From the NCBI GenBank assembly GCA_030068145.1, contig JAPJBO010000449.1, positions 62,001 through 126,000 of the forward strand: DNA of 64,000 nucleotides, written 5' to 3'. Under the pieces are notes generated by a model. It did no database searches. It saw only the letters and a program-made list of their open reading frames with translations, and was not told the DNA's origin. A program made the position numbers and the translations under genes. Shown in pieces: positions 10,669 to 21,590 of the stretch. The stretch is from Diplonema papillatum (taxonomy: Eukaryota > Euglenozoa > Diplonemea > Diplonemida > Diplonemidae). Every line of letters begins with the position of its first letter. Within the stretch, counting starts at the first letter, position 1.

Positions 10669-13600
10669 CTAGTACTCACGAGACTGAGTGTTGCTTCTGT
10701 CATTTTGGGGAAGAAGAATGCTGAGCAGCGCTTTGTTGTTGTCTTCCACAGCTTTCGGCGGGATGATGCCCAAATACATGACATACAACTCGTAACACTT
10801 GACTGACTTTCGACCAAGCGCCTCGAGGTGATCTTTAATGGCCCACGGCCTGACTTGAATTGTGGACAGGATGTCTTGGTCGATCGCTATTTCATCACCG
10901 TCAGACTCAATCCAGATCTTGTGGTAATACTGCATGCTTGAGTCGCCCCAAAGACCTTCGGTAAATCCCTTCTTGACGAGAAGGTGTGCAGTGTTAAACA
11001 TTTGCCGCAGCCTGGGCAAGAGGCCTTCCTCTGTTGCCGATTGGAGCTCGGCTGAGAATTGACGAAAACCGTCGATGCCTTCGGCACGCATCGGAACAAT
11101 TAGCGGCGATATAACGCGATTGTGGGCGGTTCGATCGATCAGGACAAAATGAACTAGTCCAGGACACTGTTCGAGGTACGTCCCGCTGGCAACGAGGTTG
11201 AAGTGCGTTTTTTCGAGCGTTGTGATGTAGTCAAGGATGTTGGTCAGCTGAGAGCGCATGGTATTCCGCAGCCGCTGCATGCGCGGGAGAACCTCTTCTG
11301 GTTGGATGGACACGGTGCCGTTTGCTTTGTTGTGAGTTAGTTCCTCTACCAAGCAGATGCGGATGGAACCAAATTTCTGCTCAATTTCGACCGCACGCTT
11401 CTTAGCAAGCGACTCTTCGGTTTCCGAAAGGTCGTTGGCCAGGTTGTCCACAAAAACGGCGAACGGCCGACGCTCCTCTTGTTGCGGCCGTTGCTGAAGA
11501 TGGAGCACCCGTAGACTGGGCAGAGACGGCGCTTGCTTTTCTTGCACATTTTGCTGCGCCGCATACGGCTCCCCAGGCGGGACGGTGCCTTCTTCAAAGA
11601 GCTCGTCAACTGGCACCGCGGTGCTGTCGCCATCTGCTTCGCCCTCCGCTTTCTCCCGGCTCTCTGGTTCTGCGCCCATTCCATCAAACCTGTTTTCGAA
11701 GATGTTACCTTGAACAAAGAACCACGATACGGCGAAAGAAAGACCGGCGAACTGCCAAAAAAAAAAAAAGGTGCGAAGCAGATTGGATGGCTTTAGCTAT
11801 CAGGTCTCAACTATCCTGAGAATAAAGAGAGATGAGCAGAGTTTCTTCGAAGGAATATTTCTTTTAGACTCCCATAACCAGGGACTTTTATGGGTCGGAG
11901 AGATTTGGCGGGAAAGTTGGGAGTGCAGTGGGTGAAACTTGGGCAGTTGGAATGTTGCCTTTTGGCAGAAGTTTCCGACGCTTCTCGTCTCACGTTGGAC
12001 ACTGCTGTGTCATGCTCGCCCGGCCAGGTGCCAACTTGGCAGTCAGAACGCTATGCGGCAAGAAGATCGGGTAAGGGCGTTGGGGCAACAGGGTCTGTTT
12101 GTGTTCCAACTGAGAACGTTAGCCCCGAACTATTTTCCTGGCGCCAGCACCTGCTCCGGTCAATACAAGACACCACGGAGACAGAGGTCTACGTAATCTA
12201 GACTTCTCTGCGATGTTGCATAATTCCCGCACATAGTTCCTGCATGCGTCGATTGGTATGCGAATCCTCTGGGAGCGAGTTGTTGTTTCATGAAGTCGGC
12301 TAGAGTGGCAGTCGTAGGTGCGATAACCCGAATATTGGCTGATGTTGCGCTTTCGACTTGAGCTGCTGACACTTCTCCTCCTTCCTGGGCGCGCTCGAGC
12401 ATGCCCAGCAGGTTCTGCATTTGGAGCTAAAAAGCCAGCGAGTGTGCCATCGAATCTCGCCCGCTTCTTCGGTGGCGTGGTGCCTGACTAACCCTGGCCA
12501 ACACCCAAAAAAAGAACTGCCTGTTCAGAAGATTATCATTTTTTTTTTTCCCGCCCGCCCAGGGGTTATTCTAATCCCCGAAATACGGGAAAATCATGGT
12601 TAAAAAGTCTGTAGCATGGCCGGAAAGTTTTTTTTCCGCGTTGAGCGAGGTTTTTTTGATGACCTGGAAGCCTGGCATGCGACCTTCGTGGGCGTGTTGC
12701 TGCTTCGCCACCTTGTGGGTTGTAGACCCCACTTGTGGGTCTTGCGGGTCCTGTAGCCTCCTTGCCTCTGACCTTGCAAGCACAAAAAAGTTTTCACCAG
12801 AAACTCCTGTGGTTAAAAAACCTTTTTTAACCGGCCTGTTTGAGAATACCTTTTTTTTTTTGGTGAAGAAATATTTTTTTAACCATGCAGGATAATCACT
12901 GCGCCCGCCCAAGTTTTTTTCGGGTAAACAGTAAACTTGGGAGACGGCCCAAGTTTGCTATTCATATATAAGCCCTGCCCATAACTTTCAACGGCCATGC
13001 ATTAAGAAGAACCCGTACACCGAATGTGTAAGCAAGTGGAGTCTGGTTGCGTGCGGGGGGGCAGGGGGGTGGATTGAGTGAAACTAATATGCACAAGCGG
13101 CACGACGAGAGCCTCGTCATCCACTCCCGTATTCCCTGCATTTGCGTACTTTTTGTTTGGGCGTTGAGACAACATAAGTATCACGAGTGCGCCGACGGTC
13201 TTTTCGATGGTTGCTCTCGTGAAACGAATCACTGTCAGTATGTTTTATAGGGTTTTTACAACTCAGTGTTTACGAAGAAACTCCTACGATACCATGCAAT
13301 GTCACGCGACGCGCCGGACATGTGGTGGATGCCGTCAAACGCAGCACGAACTGGGCCTGTGAGTCTGCTGCGCGACCCGTCGACGAGAGAAGATGGCGAA
13401 ATTGGGCGGGAAAACGAGAAATTCGAGGGTTGTTTTCTGGGCTTCAACTGCGTATCCTCTGGCGTAGCGTCAGACAGGTCCGAGTCTTCGGCGTTGCCTC
13501 CGCCTTCGGCCAGCATCGAGTCACCGCCGCTCTTTTGCATGCCGTACGACACCAGCACAGACCAAGCTTGTTGCAGCTTTCGCGCCTTGGTGCCCATGTT

Positions 13601-15076
13601 ATGCCTTTGCAGGGTCATAAGCCGCGCCTTGACAACACCTTCCTTCGACTTGTAGTTAAGGCGGTTGATGCCATATTCGGAAAGCACGACCTCGGCTTGC
13701 TGCACCTCTGCGTCCGTTACGTACGACGCAGCATCGCTTGAGTCGTGTTGCGCTTTCTTCGCGGAACCTCGGGCAAAGGGATCCCATGCAGACCCATGGC
13801 CAGGGTCGTATGCTTTGCCATCGGCACCTACAAATATGCCTTGAACGTAGGAGGAGAGAAGAAAGACATCCGTGGCGGTGAGAGGATTGTTCCCTTTGCG
13901 GGTGTGACAGCAGACCAGTTTGCTGTTGACGAACACGAGACAGTGAACAACTACATTCGGTCGACTCGACGTGGATGCTGCGAAGCTGTTCAGGACTCCG
14001 TTTGGAACGTTGTCAACAGAACGGAGAGTTGCTTCGATGGTGTCGAGGAGGAGGGATGTCGTGGGGTCTTTGATTGGGTTTGGATAAGGCGAAAAGTGTT
14101 GAAGGCAAACGACGCCTTGCGTGGACATTGAGGGAATGTCGATATTATTCAACGAATGCAACAAGGCACGAACAACACATCCCAAGGCCGGTTGAGGCGC
14201 TGTGAACCTGGTGTAACCACCGTGCATCGTAATCCGGGCGATTGATCCAGCGGCCATGTCGGTTGCCTCCTTCACCAATCGGACCAACCGGAGAAGCAGC
14301 TCTGAGGACTCACCTTCGTCTGAAACGATCGCAAAAAACACGTTGTTTTCCTCGGTATTCACGGTCCCGTCCTCCGTGCGAAATGACTGCTTCCAATGCA
14401 ACCTCTCTATCGCGCACCGCATGGCACCGACCGTAATGATAGAAGCCGCCGGCACACCATTGTTCACCATGAACGACTCGCCTGAGGCAAGTCTTGGGAG
14501 GCAACCCCTCACCTGGTGCGCTCGTATGTAATCATTCGCCACCGCGAAGACAGCGCAGACGAGGCTCATGATTGGGGTCGTAAAAAAGGCGGTCGCGCTG
14601 CTGCTTTCTGCAAGCTTGCGTACACTGAGCTCACCTCCGGTGATGTAAGGGTCAAGAAACTCTTGCAGGCGCGGGTTTTCGAGGCTAATGGCAACCATTT
14701 CCGCTTCGGTGGAGAAGTGAGTGAAATAAGTCGGCTTTTTGGTCAAGATCCGGACAAACATGCGCCAGGCTTCGTCACCTAGCAGGGGGTCTTCGTTTTC
14801 GAGATCTGGAAGGCCGGTGCCTTCGATGTCTTCTTCGTCAGCCGGTGTCTCTTCGACGTTGCGGATGGTTGGGCGAACGACGAGCACGACTTCTGCGAAC
14901 TTTTTCAGGATGGGGGAAGGTTCTGTCTCCTGCACTGCGGCGACGGCACGGGCATGGCTGATGTCCTTTGCCTTCTCTTGCGCTGCTCGCAGAGCTTTCA
15001 GCAACTCTTCCTTGTTGTCGACCTCCCAGTGCCACTGCGGGATTCCGCACTCGTGGGCTACCATGATGGCTCGCAT
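10669..15076 (-). CDS. HPS1-like BLOC-3 subunit, upstream tandem copy
   Basis: The ATG at 15076 gives MRAIMVAHECGIPQWHWEV, aligning with the other copy and with HPS1; the longer open frame starting at 15133 begins with GTG and is rejected. Exon 1 runs from 15076 to about 13260-13360 (donor unresolved). A probable exon 2 at about 12414-12233 (acceptor TGCAG) is a coding-looking segment beginning NLLGMLERAQEGGEV. Exon 3 runs 11689-10669 (acceptor AACAG). Key matches are VHCLVFVNSKLVCCHTRKG with LTATDVFLLSSYVQGIF (HPS1 longin-like region), YLEQCPGLVHFVLIDRT, and the C-terminal CYELYVMYLGIIPPKAV. The protein is roughly 1,000 residues, longer than human HPS1 at about 700. The middle intron contains a fold-back element. 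A role as Rab32/38-type exchange factor subunit is inferred from the family. Confidence 0.75.
12485..12990. repeat. Fold-back, MITE-like element in an HPS1-like intron
   Basis: This stretch differs from its surroundings, with many T-runs and short inverted repeats. ATGGTTAAAAA near 12596 is mirrored by TTTTTTAACCAT near 12875-12886. GGTTAAAAAACC runs directly into TTTTTTAACC near 12811-12832, a near-perfect hairpin. CCCAAGTTT near 12908 is mirrored by AAACTTGGG near 12931-12940. GCCCGCCCA occurs near both ends. It has no coding capacity and lies between exons 1 and 2 of the HPS1-like gene. A non-autonomous fold-back transposon is the simplest reading, but I see no clear target-site duplication. 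Confidence 0.4.
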
Positions 15077-15149
15077 GGTCGCTGCTGCCGGGGGCAGACA
15101 CCCCCCTTCGCCCTTCCCACCCCGTTCACCCACTGTTCGCGGATGGCAT

Positions 15150-15285
15150 CTTCAATTCAAATCAAAAAAAATCAGCTTCGTTGGTTGACAGGCGCCGAGG
15201 CACACGTCAGTAGTGTCCCTGATACCCTGAGCAGCTCCAAATGCAGTAAAAAGCCGTTCACAGTGAGGCCATCGTTTACGTTCTT
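15150..15285 (+). repeat. Dispersed repeat R1, copy 1
   Basis: This segment shares long near-identical blocks with 59330-59425: TCAATTCAAATCAAA, then AGCTTCGTTGGTTGA, then CAGCTSCAAATGCAGTRAAA, then a block ending CATCGTTTACG. Copy 1 is longer, with about 35 extra bases after the second block. It lies just upstream of the start of the HPS1-like gene at 15076. It has no coding content. The element class is unknown. Confidence 0.55.
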
Positions 15286-15681
15286 GTCCTTGCTTGAGGA
15301 GAGTAGAACGAGGCCTAGCGGCTCAGAGTGCTCAGAATCCATTGCACAATACGTTGCGGTGTGCTTGCAGGGCATTTGGTTTCAAAGTGCCCAACAGTTG
15401 TCGCAATAGGCAAGCAAAATAAACGAACCGTCTGATGCAGAGAAGGGTTGGCGATGGAACTGAGGGCAAAAGAGTTACTCTACACTGGCGAGGATGGCAT
15501 GTTTTTGATGGATGCAGTCACCATCCCGCTTTGAAAAGAGCCATAGCTGTTCGGGTTGATGTGGCAACCCTTTTGGCTTCCTCACCATCTGATCTAGCTC
15601 CCGCATGTAGCAACACTCACACCTGCCTTGTTTCACCAAATCACGGTATTCAGGATTGCCGTTGCTTTTTAACATTCTCCG
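15286..15681. other. Spacer with one short unassigned frame
   Basis: About 400 bases without a supported gene. On the minus strand an ATG-started frame of 66 codons (15675-15475) has a CxCC motif (GRCECCYMRELDQMV) and looks faintly protein-like, but nothing else supports it. Confidence 0.4.
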
Positions 15682-16261
15682 CTAATTAGGGGGAAGGGGC
15701 AAGGAGAAGTCTTCTATGTCTAGTAGCAAGGAAGGAAATGCTAAATTGGGCTCGTAATACGGTGAACACGCAGATCTCGGCAGCGGCTGCAAAGGCAAGA
15801 GAGCGAATTCTTCGAACCCCATATCGTCGGGCGAGTCGCTCAGCAATACAACAAGATGGATTTTGGCGATCTCTGGCTCGTTGCTCGGGTGGAAGTACGC
15901 CACAGTTGGGCCGCTCGAGGAGCCAAAAAAAACAGGCACCGCCGTGTCAACGGAACGGCCGCTACTTCGTTGACATTCAAGCAACGACAATGAAGCCACT
16001 GCATGATACTCTCATATCTTCATGCACTGGATGGCAAATTCTTTGTTCAACCTGCGCATTCTGCATGCTTCCTGCGCGGATGATTCGCGGACAAGGATCT
16101 AAGTAGGCAATGTTGAAGGGACTATCAACGATACAATCAATTCTGTTGGTGGTCTGGGTGACCACGTATCTGCAGTTGAGTAAGGTCGGTGTTTCACTGG
16201 CATCTTCCTCAGCTGCTGTTGTGTGAAATAGTGCGAATTCGTGCGAATTCGAAGCAGTCTG
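15682..16261 (-). CDS. Coding-looking exons downstream of katanin p80 stop
   Basis: Two open segments read as protein. The first begins after acceptor TTCCAG at about 16261 (QTASNSHEFALFHTTAAEE...) and runs to about 16000. The second runs to a stop at 15682 (VAYFHPSNEPEIAKIHLVV...). The first has no ATG near its 5' end. The katanin frame just upstream offers a GT at GGC|GTGTAG in the same phase, so these could be an extra C-terminal part of katanin p80 made by splicing out its stop. They could equally be a small separate gene whose start I cannot find. The junction between the two segments is also unresolved. I do not recognise the sequence. Confidence 0.35.
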
Positions 16262-16371
16262 CTGGAAAATCCAGACAACATCATTTGGCCAGTGTGCTCG
16301 TCGATGCCGGGTCACAAAACGCCTTTTTTAACAAGGCTAGCAAAAGCGCTGGCCCATCGTCGATGGCACCT

Positions 16372-19300
16372 CTACACGCCCTCCATGTCTCGCAAGAGCT
16401 TGGCAGCTTCTGTGCCTGTCATTCTCGAGTTTTCTGCTATGTGCTTCAACCTGGGTCGCATGCTCCTGAAAGAATCTGCAAGCGCCATGTACTTGAACTG
16501 TCGCTTCTGTGCGCCTCCCTGTATGTGACTCTTATGAATTATAACGGACAGGTTCTACACAGTCTGGTGGACAAGCAGTCCATTCTATTTAATTCGAACG
16601 TAGAGAAATTTGCTCCGCTCCTGCCGGGGAAGAGGCTGGGAAGATTGGTTCGTTGAGAACGGTGGCAGCATCACCATGCCTCAGTGGGTACGAGATGAGG
16701 CGTATTTTCCGCTGCGGCGTGGAGACGATGGAAGTCCTGGAGACGCAGTTGAGGACAGCAGGCACGCGTCCACCGGTGAGGCGTGGGATGGACCTCTTTC
16801 CCACGTACAGGGCAGAGCGGGCCGGACGAGCGACAAGATGGGCGGCCTAAGACGACGCGGCGGAGAGTCGGAAGGCGCGGAGCACAGAATGGCGCCGCGT
16901 GCGGGACGACGGCGGAATGCTGCAACAACCATCTTCACCGATGCCTCGATCACGGGATGCCATCGTGCTGGCACTGCAGAAGGCACGACCCGGGATGCCA
17001 TCGTGCTAGCACTGCAGAAGGCACGACCCGGGATGCCATCGTGCTAGCACTGCAGAAGGCACGACCCGGGATGCCATCGTGCTAGCACTGCAGAAGGCAC
17101 GACCCGGGATGCCATCGTGCTAGCACTGCAGAAGGCACGACCCGGGATACCATCGTGCTAGCACTGCAGAAGGCACGACCCGGGATGCCATCGTGCTAGC
17201 ACTGCAGAAGGCACGACCCGGGATACCATCGTGCTAGCACTGCAGAAGGCACGAAGAGCCGGAAGTCCAAACAGTGATGTCGGAAGGGTCACATCGAGGG
17301 CTTGCGGTGGCGAGAGGAGTCGGATCGACGACGAAGAAGGCGGCCCAAAAGTCCGGCGCCGAAGGAGGTCAATCGCGCCAACGTGGTGCTGGTACTGCCG
17401 GAAGCAGCAGAAGACGAAGTGGAAGCCCGGAAGTGTGAAACCCGGTCTCGAGAGAGAGCGGTTCAAGAAAAGACGACACAGCGACACGAACGAAGAAGCG
17501 ACGATCGACCTCGGCAGTTCCATTGAAGACGACACGACCATCGCCGAAGTGCGAAAAGAGGAAATTATCGACGCGCAACAGATGGAACCGGGAGCAGGCG
17601 AAGGAGAAGAGGAGCGCCAAGCGCGCGCCTGAACGCGACGATCAAGACGATGAAGAGGCAGCATGACACTTCACGTCCTAGGGATGACGGCGACGCCGGC
17701 GCTGCAGATTATCGTCACAGATTCTTTGCATTCCAATCCAAGCTATTTCATTCTACTACGAACAAACGAAAAGCTTCAGAGTACGTATGAGACTAAAAGA
17801 AAATACCTGCTGGTTTGCACGATGAATATGACCGCCAAAAATGGCGAAGATGACACATGCTGCTTGCACTGCTGCCCGCATGTATGTCTCGAAACAATCT
17901 TGGAGCAGGTCCGCCGCGACTGGAATGAGCATGCTGTGTATGTTTAAGGATATAGCTTTGGTCTAATACTCACTCGACGCGACACTATTCGTGCATTCTT
18001 CGTTCGTATCTACTTCACCCCTTCTAAAGCACAACAGAAGGTACATACCAGCTGAGCTCGAGAGTGAGTGACCTTTTGATGTCACTCTGCGTCAGCGTCG
18101 TGAGGAAGTCTGCGGCAATGGTAGGGTCGTCCCGGTACGAGTCAATGAGGTGCTGCACCGCATCGCGGGGTTCCCGCGCCCAAAGAGCTCGGATGACCCG
18201 AATGTGCATCAACCGCATCGACAGAATCTGTGGAAAGAGGATGTTGTGGGCGGCAACGACTGCAAACTGCCGAGACTCAGCTCGGCCCTCCGCAATCATG
18301 ACAATTCTGAATATTCTGTGCTTAGCTTAGCATGAGCACACCACGACGAAGCGACATGCGTAGAGCGACCCTTTGTGTACGCAACAACTCAAACAAAATA
18401 GGGCATAGTGTGATGCAACTTGACGACCGGGCGGCGGTATCTCGTGTTCGTCAACGGGGCGTAGTGCATGGCCACCGTTGTTGCGTGCTGCACGAAATCC
18501 GACCGACTCGCTAACACGGAATCCTGATCCGTGATAGGGTCCTGCTCCGCCCCAAGTCCAGGAGTGTCCACAGAGGTACAGTAACGTGGCATGTGCCCCG
18601 GACTTTGAACGTTAGAACATTTGAACGCTTGACTAACGGTTCGTTTGCAAAGTCCATGTCAAACGTGAGTCCAACGTTAAATGATGCGCCGGCTGCGCCT
18701 GGCAGTGGGGAGGCTAGAGCCACATAGCGGGTCTTTTTCCAAGACCAAGGTGTGCCGCTCGCAAGGTGAAGAACAATGATGCATGAAGTTGCACAAGCGT
18801 GTTCCAGAAGCGAAGGTGACCTTTGTAGATAGAGTGGTTGCACAAAAACAACTGCACACGCGTGTTGCCAGCCGCGATTTGTAGCCACAATTTGCACAGA
18901 CACATCCAGTAGTAGCTGCGGCTTCTGAGAAGTCAGTCTGGGTCATCTTGCGTGTTGCAGCCGTGAACACGGGTGTGCCACTTGCAAGTGGCAAAACAAT
19001 TCCAAATTCCAGTATTGAGGTCATTTTGGCAATTTTTCAAAGCTTTGTAGATCGTCTTGACAATTCCTGGAAGGTTTGTGGTCGTTTTGGCAAAACCCCA
19101 TCCTTAATTATTATTACTGACGGGAATAGAAATTGGCGTACATTGTGAACCGCGTGAGAGTCTTGACTGGTTTGTACAGCCAGAAGCTGCGGGGTCGCTT
19201 CTGCAGTACGAAGGGGCTCCGTGAGGTCGTGGTACTTAGATGCGGATGTTGGAGGCAAAACACCTCTTCTGCCAAAAGCGGCGTCTGAGATAGCGGTGGT

Positions 19301-21590
19301 CGCCTTGCTGCCTGCTTGCCGGGCTGGCGGATGCAGCATCGATTGTGAACGGGGCAAAACGACTTCCTCTTTTGGTTGCGCAGAGCCGGGATTGAGAACG
19401 TGAGCGCCCGGGCTCCGGGTGGGCGCTGAGTCGGCTCTGCTGCGTTCTCGCTCACTACGGTCGGATTCGCGTGTTTTGTGGGCCACGTGGCTTGCAGGCG
19501 TAGGCAGCCCCGTAGGCGGAGGTAGCGGAGCGTCAACAGCCTGCACCTGCGCCGGAGGTGGTGCGTCTCGATCGCGTTGCCTGTGCTCCCCGTTCACGTC
19601 GAGCGATGAAGCTCCACCGATGTGCTGCTGTCGTTGAACTGCTGCGTTGCCGTTGTCATCTCCTGTTACCGGAAACACGGGAAGCGCCCCTTGTTGGTGT
19701 CCTCCGCTTGGCTGGCCCACTTGGTTCTGGTTTGCCTTCTGCGGCACAGGGGCGCTCTTCGCAGCCGAAGAAGGAACCCCGGTACCAGCGGACTTGAAGG
19801 GCGCCAGCGTCGACAGCTGCACAGCGTGGATCGATACGAACGACTTGTCGTAACTTGCAGTGTACATCGTCTGTGTTTTTTATTTCCGATACTCTAGTAA
19901 CTTGGTTGACGGTGGTTGTCAGTTGGGTGGTGACACCGTAGAAGATTCGGCGTTAGGTATCCGTCGCAGCGGCAGGGAAACCTCGCTTGGACGTTGACAA
20001 GCAAGAAGAGACTCACATGACTAGTCATAATTGTAAGCGGTAGCGTGCAGGGACCATCTTTCCGGAAGTCGCTTCACAACATACTTGATTAAAATGGAAG
20101 ATAGGCGCCCTAATCTTCAATACGTGGCGGAAGCACCGTACACTACTACTTACTGGGGACAAAGCAAACCACACCTTGGTTGAGTTGCAGCACGTGATGG
20201 CACCTATTCGGCCCCAGCTCTGAGTGACCTGATCGTGCAAAGGTACGCTTCCCCAGCCGAGGACATCGAGGCCGGTTTCGCGGCACGAGAGCAGCGCAGA
20301 GCCATCCGGCGAGAAATGGACGCGGTCTATGCTCTCGCTTGCCTTCGCAGAGGACGCCAGGAGATGATTCTTTCCTTTGTCGATGTCCCAGTACGACACA
20401 GTGCCGTCACGAGACCCAACGCCGAGAATAAATTCCAGCGGATGGAAGTCCAAAGTGGTGATGGCTTCCGTGTGGTGCTGCAAGGTCTGCGTGAGTGGTG
20501 AAAGTACTGTATAAGAAGCGCCAAGTACAATTTTCACGAACGATTCCGGAGTCTTTGACGCGCATCAGAAATTAACCTTTCGATCATGGATGCAACGCTT
20601 TTTCTCAAAGTCGAATTCTCTGAAATGTCGAGCATCTGGTGATGGTTCGTCCCCTAATGACCGTTGTGCAAAGAAGAGGGAGGTCTCGTTCGGATCTTTA
20701 CTCTTGGGGCGATTACCGCAAAATCGATCAACGGGGTTGTCACGCCTTAGCAGTGCCTCTCTCCTCTCACCTATGTGTGTTCTCGCTGTCATCGCTACCG
20801 CGCTGACAATTCCGAGAGAGAGAGAGAGACGAGTTGGATTGCAGGGGACATCTCTCCGAGCAGCTCCGGTCGCCTCACTAGGCGTAGGTTGTTCCGTCGG
20901 AGGCGCGGTGCGGGCCGCGGCCCCGTCACCGAGGGTCACGGCGTCGACGTTGACAGCCGGAAAAACACACGAAAAAGGTGAACGAAATCAAACCTGGAGC
21001 CTCTGGCCTTTCGTAAGGTCCCACAAGACGACGGTCCCGTCGGCGTTGCCACTTGCCACTAGCCGCCCATCGGGAGAAAAACGGACCTGCCATGCGCCAG
21101 GGTGTCCGTTGCGCTTGCCCTCCTGATACTTGTACGTCTGTAAACACGTCTTTTTCCGCAAATCCCAGACCTTTACGTTCCCGTCCAGCGATGTGCTAAC
21201 GAAGAAATCACCGAAGGGGTGGTAGTCCACACTGGTGACGATGGCCTTGTGGCAAGTCGTTGCGTACACGCGGGTCTCCTCCTGCTTGCGGATATCCCAC
21301 AGGCGGAGGACGCCGCGTTTGTCGCCAGCTACGACGCTTTGAGTCTCTTGCATGCCAGGTGAGGTTGAGAACACGCATGCAGTGACAGAACTCGCAGGGC
21401 CCTCTAGACTCGCAACGCAGGCAGATCTCGATGGATAACTCTTCCACACACCAACACGGTGGTCTGTACCTCCAGTTGCGAGAAGAGTCTCGTTTTCATT
21501 TGTGCTGAACCTGCAGCAAAGAACGTCAGGCTGGTTCGCCATGAACTCCTGCACCTTCTTTGCCTTGCGGCCCGGTGCATCGCTAGCCAT
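16372..21590 (-). CDS. KATNB1: Katanin p80 WD40-containing regulatory subunit
   Basis: ATG at 21590. Exon 21590-20994 encodes a katanin-like start and four WD40 blades (VKVWDLRKKTC, VVLWDLTKG). Exon 20486-20154 carries the last blades and the family signature DRVHFSPDGSALLSCRETG followed by LDVLGW. Exon 19870 to about 19142 is a Ser/Pro/Gln-rich linker. One linker exon may be missing near 18541-18420. Exons 18315-18049, 17933-17807 and 16518-16372 form the con80 domain (LMHIRVIRALWAREPRDAV; ADLLQDCFETYMRAAVQA; FKYMALADSFRSMRPRL), ending in TAG at 16372. Phases agree at all resolved joins. p80 targets the p60 AAA ATPase to microtubules; con80 binds p60 and the WD40 ring directs localisation. 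The last intron holds a 38-bp minisatellite. The paired p60 gene is not in this window. Confidence 0.85.
16950..17252. repeat. 38-bp minisatellite, about 8 copies
   Basis: A 38-bp unit containing GCACGACCCGGGATGCCATC and GTGCTAGCACTGCAGAAG is repeated head to tail about eight times with very few differences (GATGCC versus GATACC in some units). It lies in the last intron of katanin p80 (17806-16519). The unit contains the palindromes CCCGGG and GTGCTAGCAC. The short open frames through it are artefacts of the repeat. Confidence 0.85.
20800..20920 (+). repeat. Dispersed repeat R2, copy in katanin intron
   Basis: The block begins with a GA run and GAGACGAGTTGGATTGCAGG, then CATCTCTCCGAGCAGCTCCG, then GTCGCCTCACT. 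It matches copies near 3935-4045 and 49120-49230. A shorter match, GTGCAGGGACCATCTTTCCG, lies near 20044. All copies are in the same orientation. This copy is in the first intron of katanin p80. Confidence 0.55.

Noticed and set aside
13256-15076. Treating the upstream HPS1-like copy as two unrelated genes (N-terminal and C-terminal)
   Set aside because: The two parts match the N- and C-terminal parts of one HPS1 protein in order and strand, and the second copy shows the same parts joined by a short phase-consistent intron.
15077-15133. Upstream extension of the HPS1-like frame (GERGGKGEGGCLPP)
   Set aside because: It starts with GTG. The ATG at 15076 aligns exactly with the start of the other copy and with HPS1.
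16600-17664. Plus- and minus-strand frames around the 38-bp minisatellite
   Set aside because: They lie within a phase-supported katanin p80 intron and are kept open by the repeat and GC-rich flanks. No domain is seen.
18389-18592. A definite linker exon of katanin p80 (DPITDQDSVLASRSDFV...)
   Set aside because: The acceptor (GAGCAG at 18541) is plausible and in phase, but no donor gives the phase required by the next exon. It is left as a possibility only.
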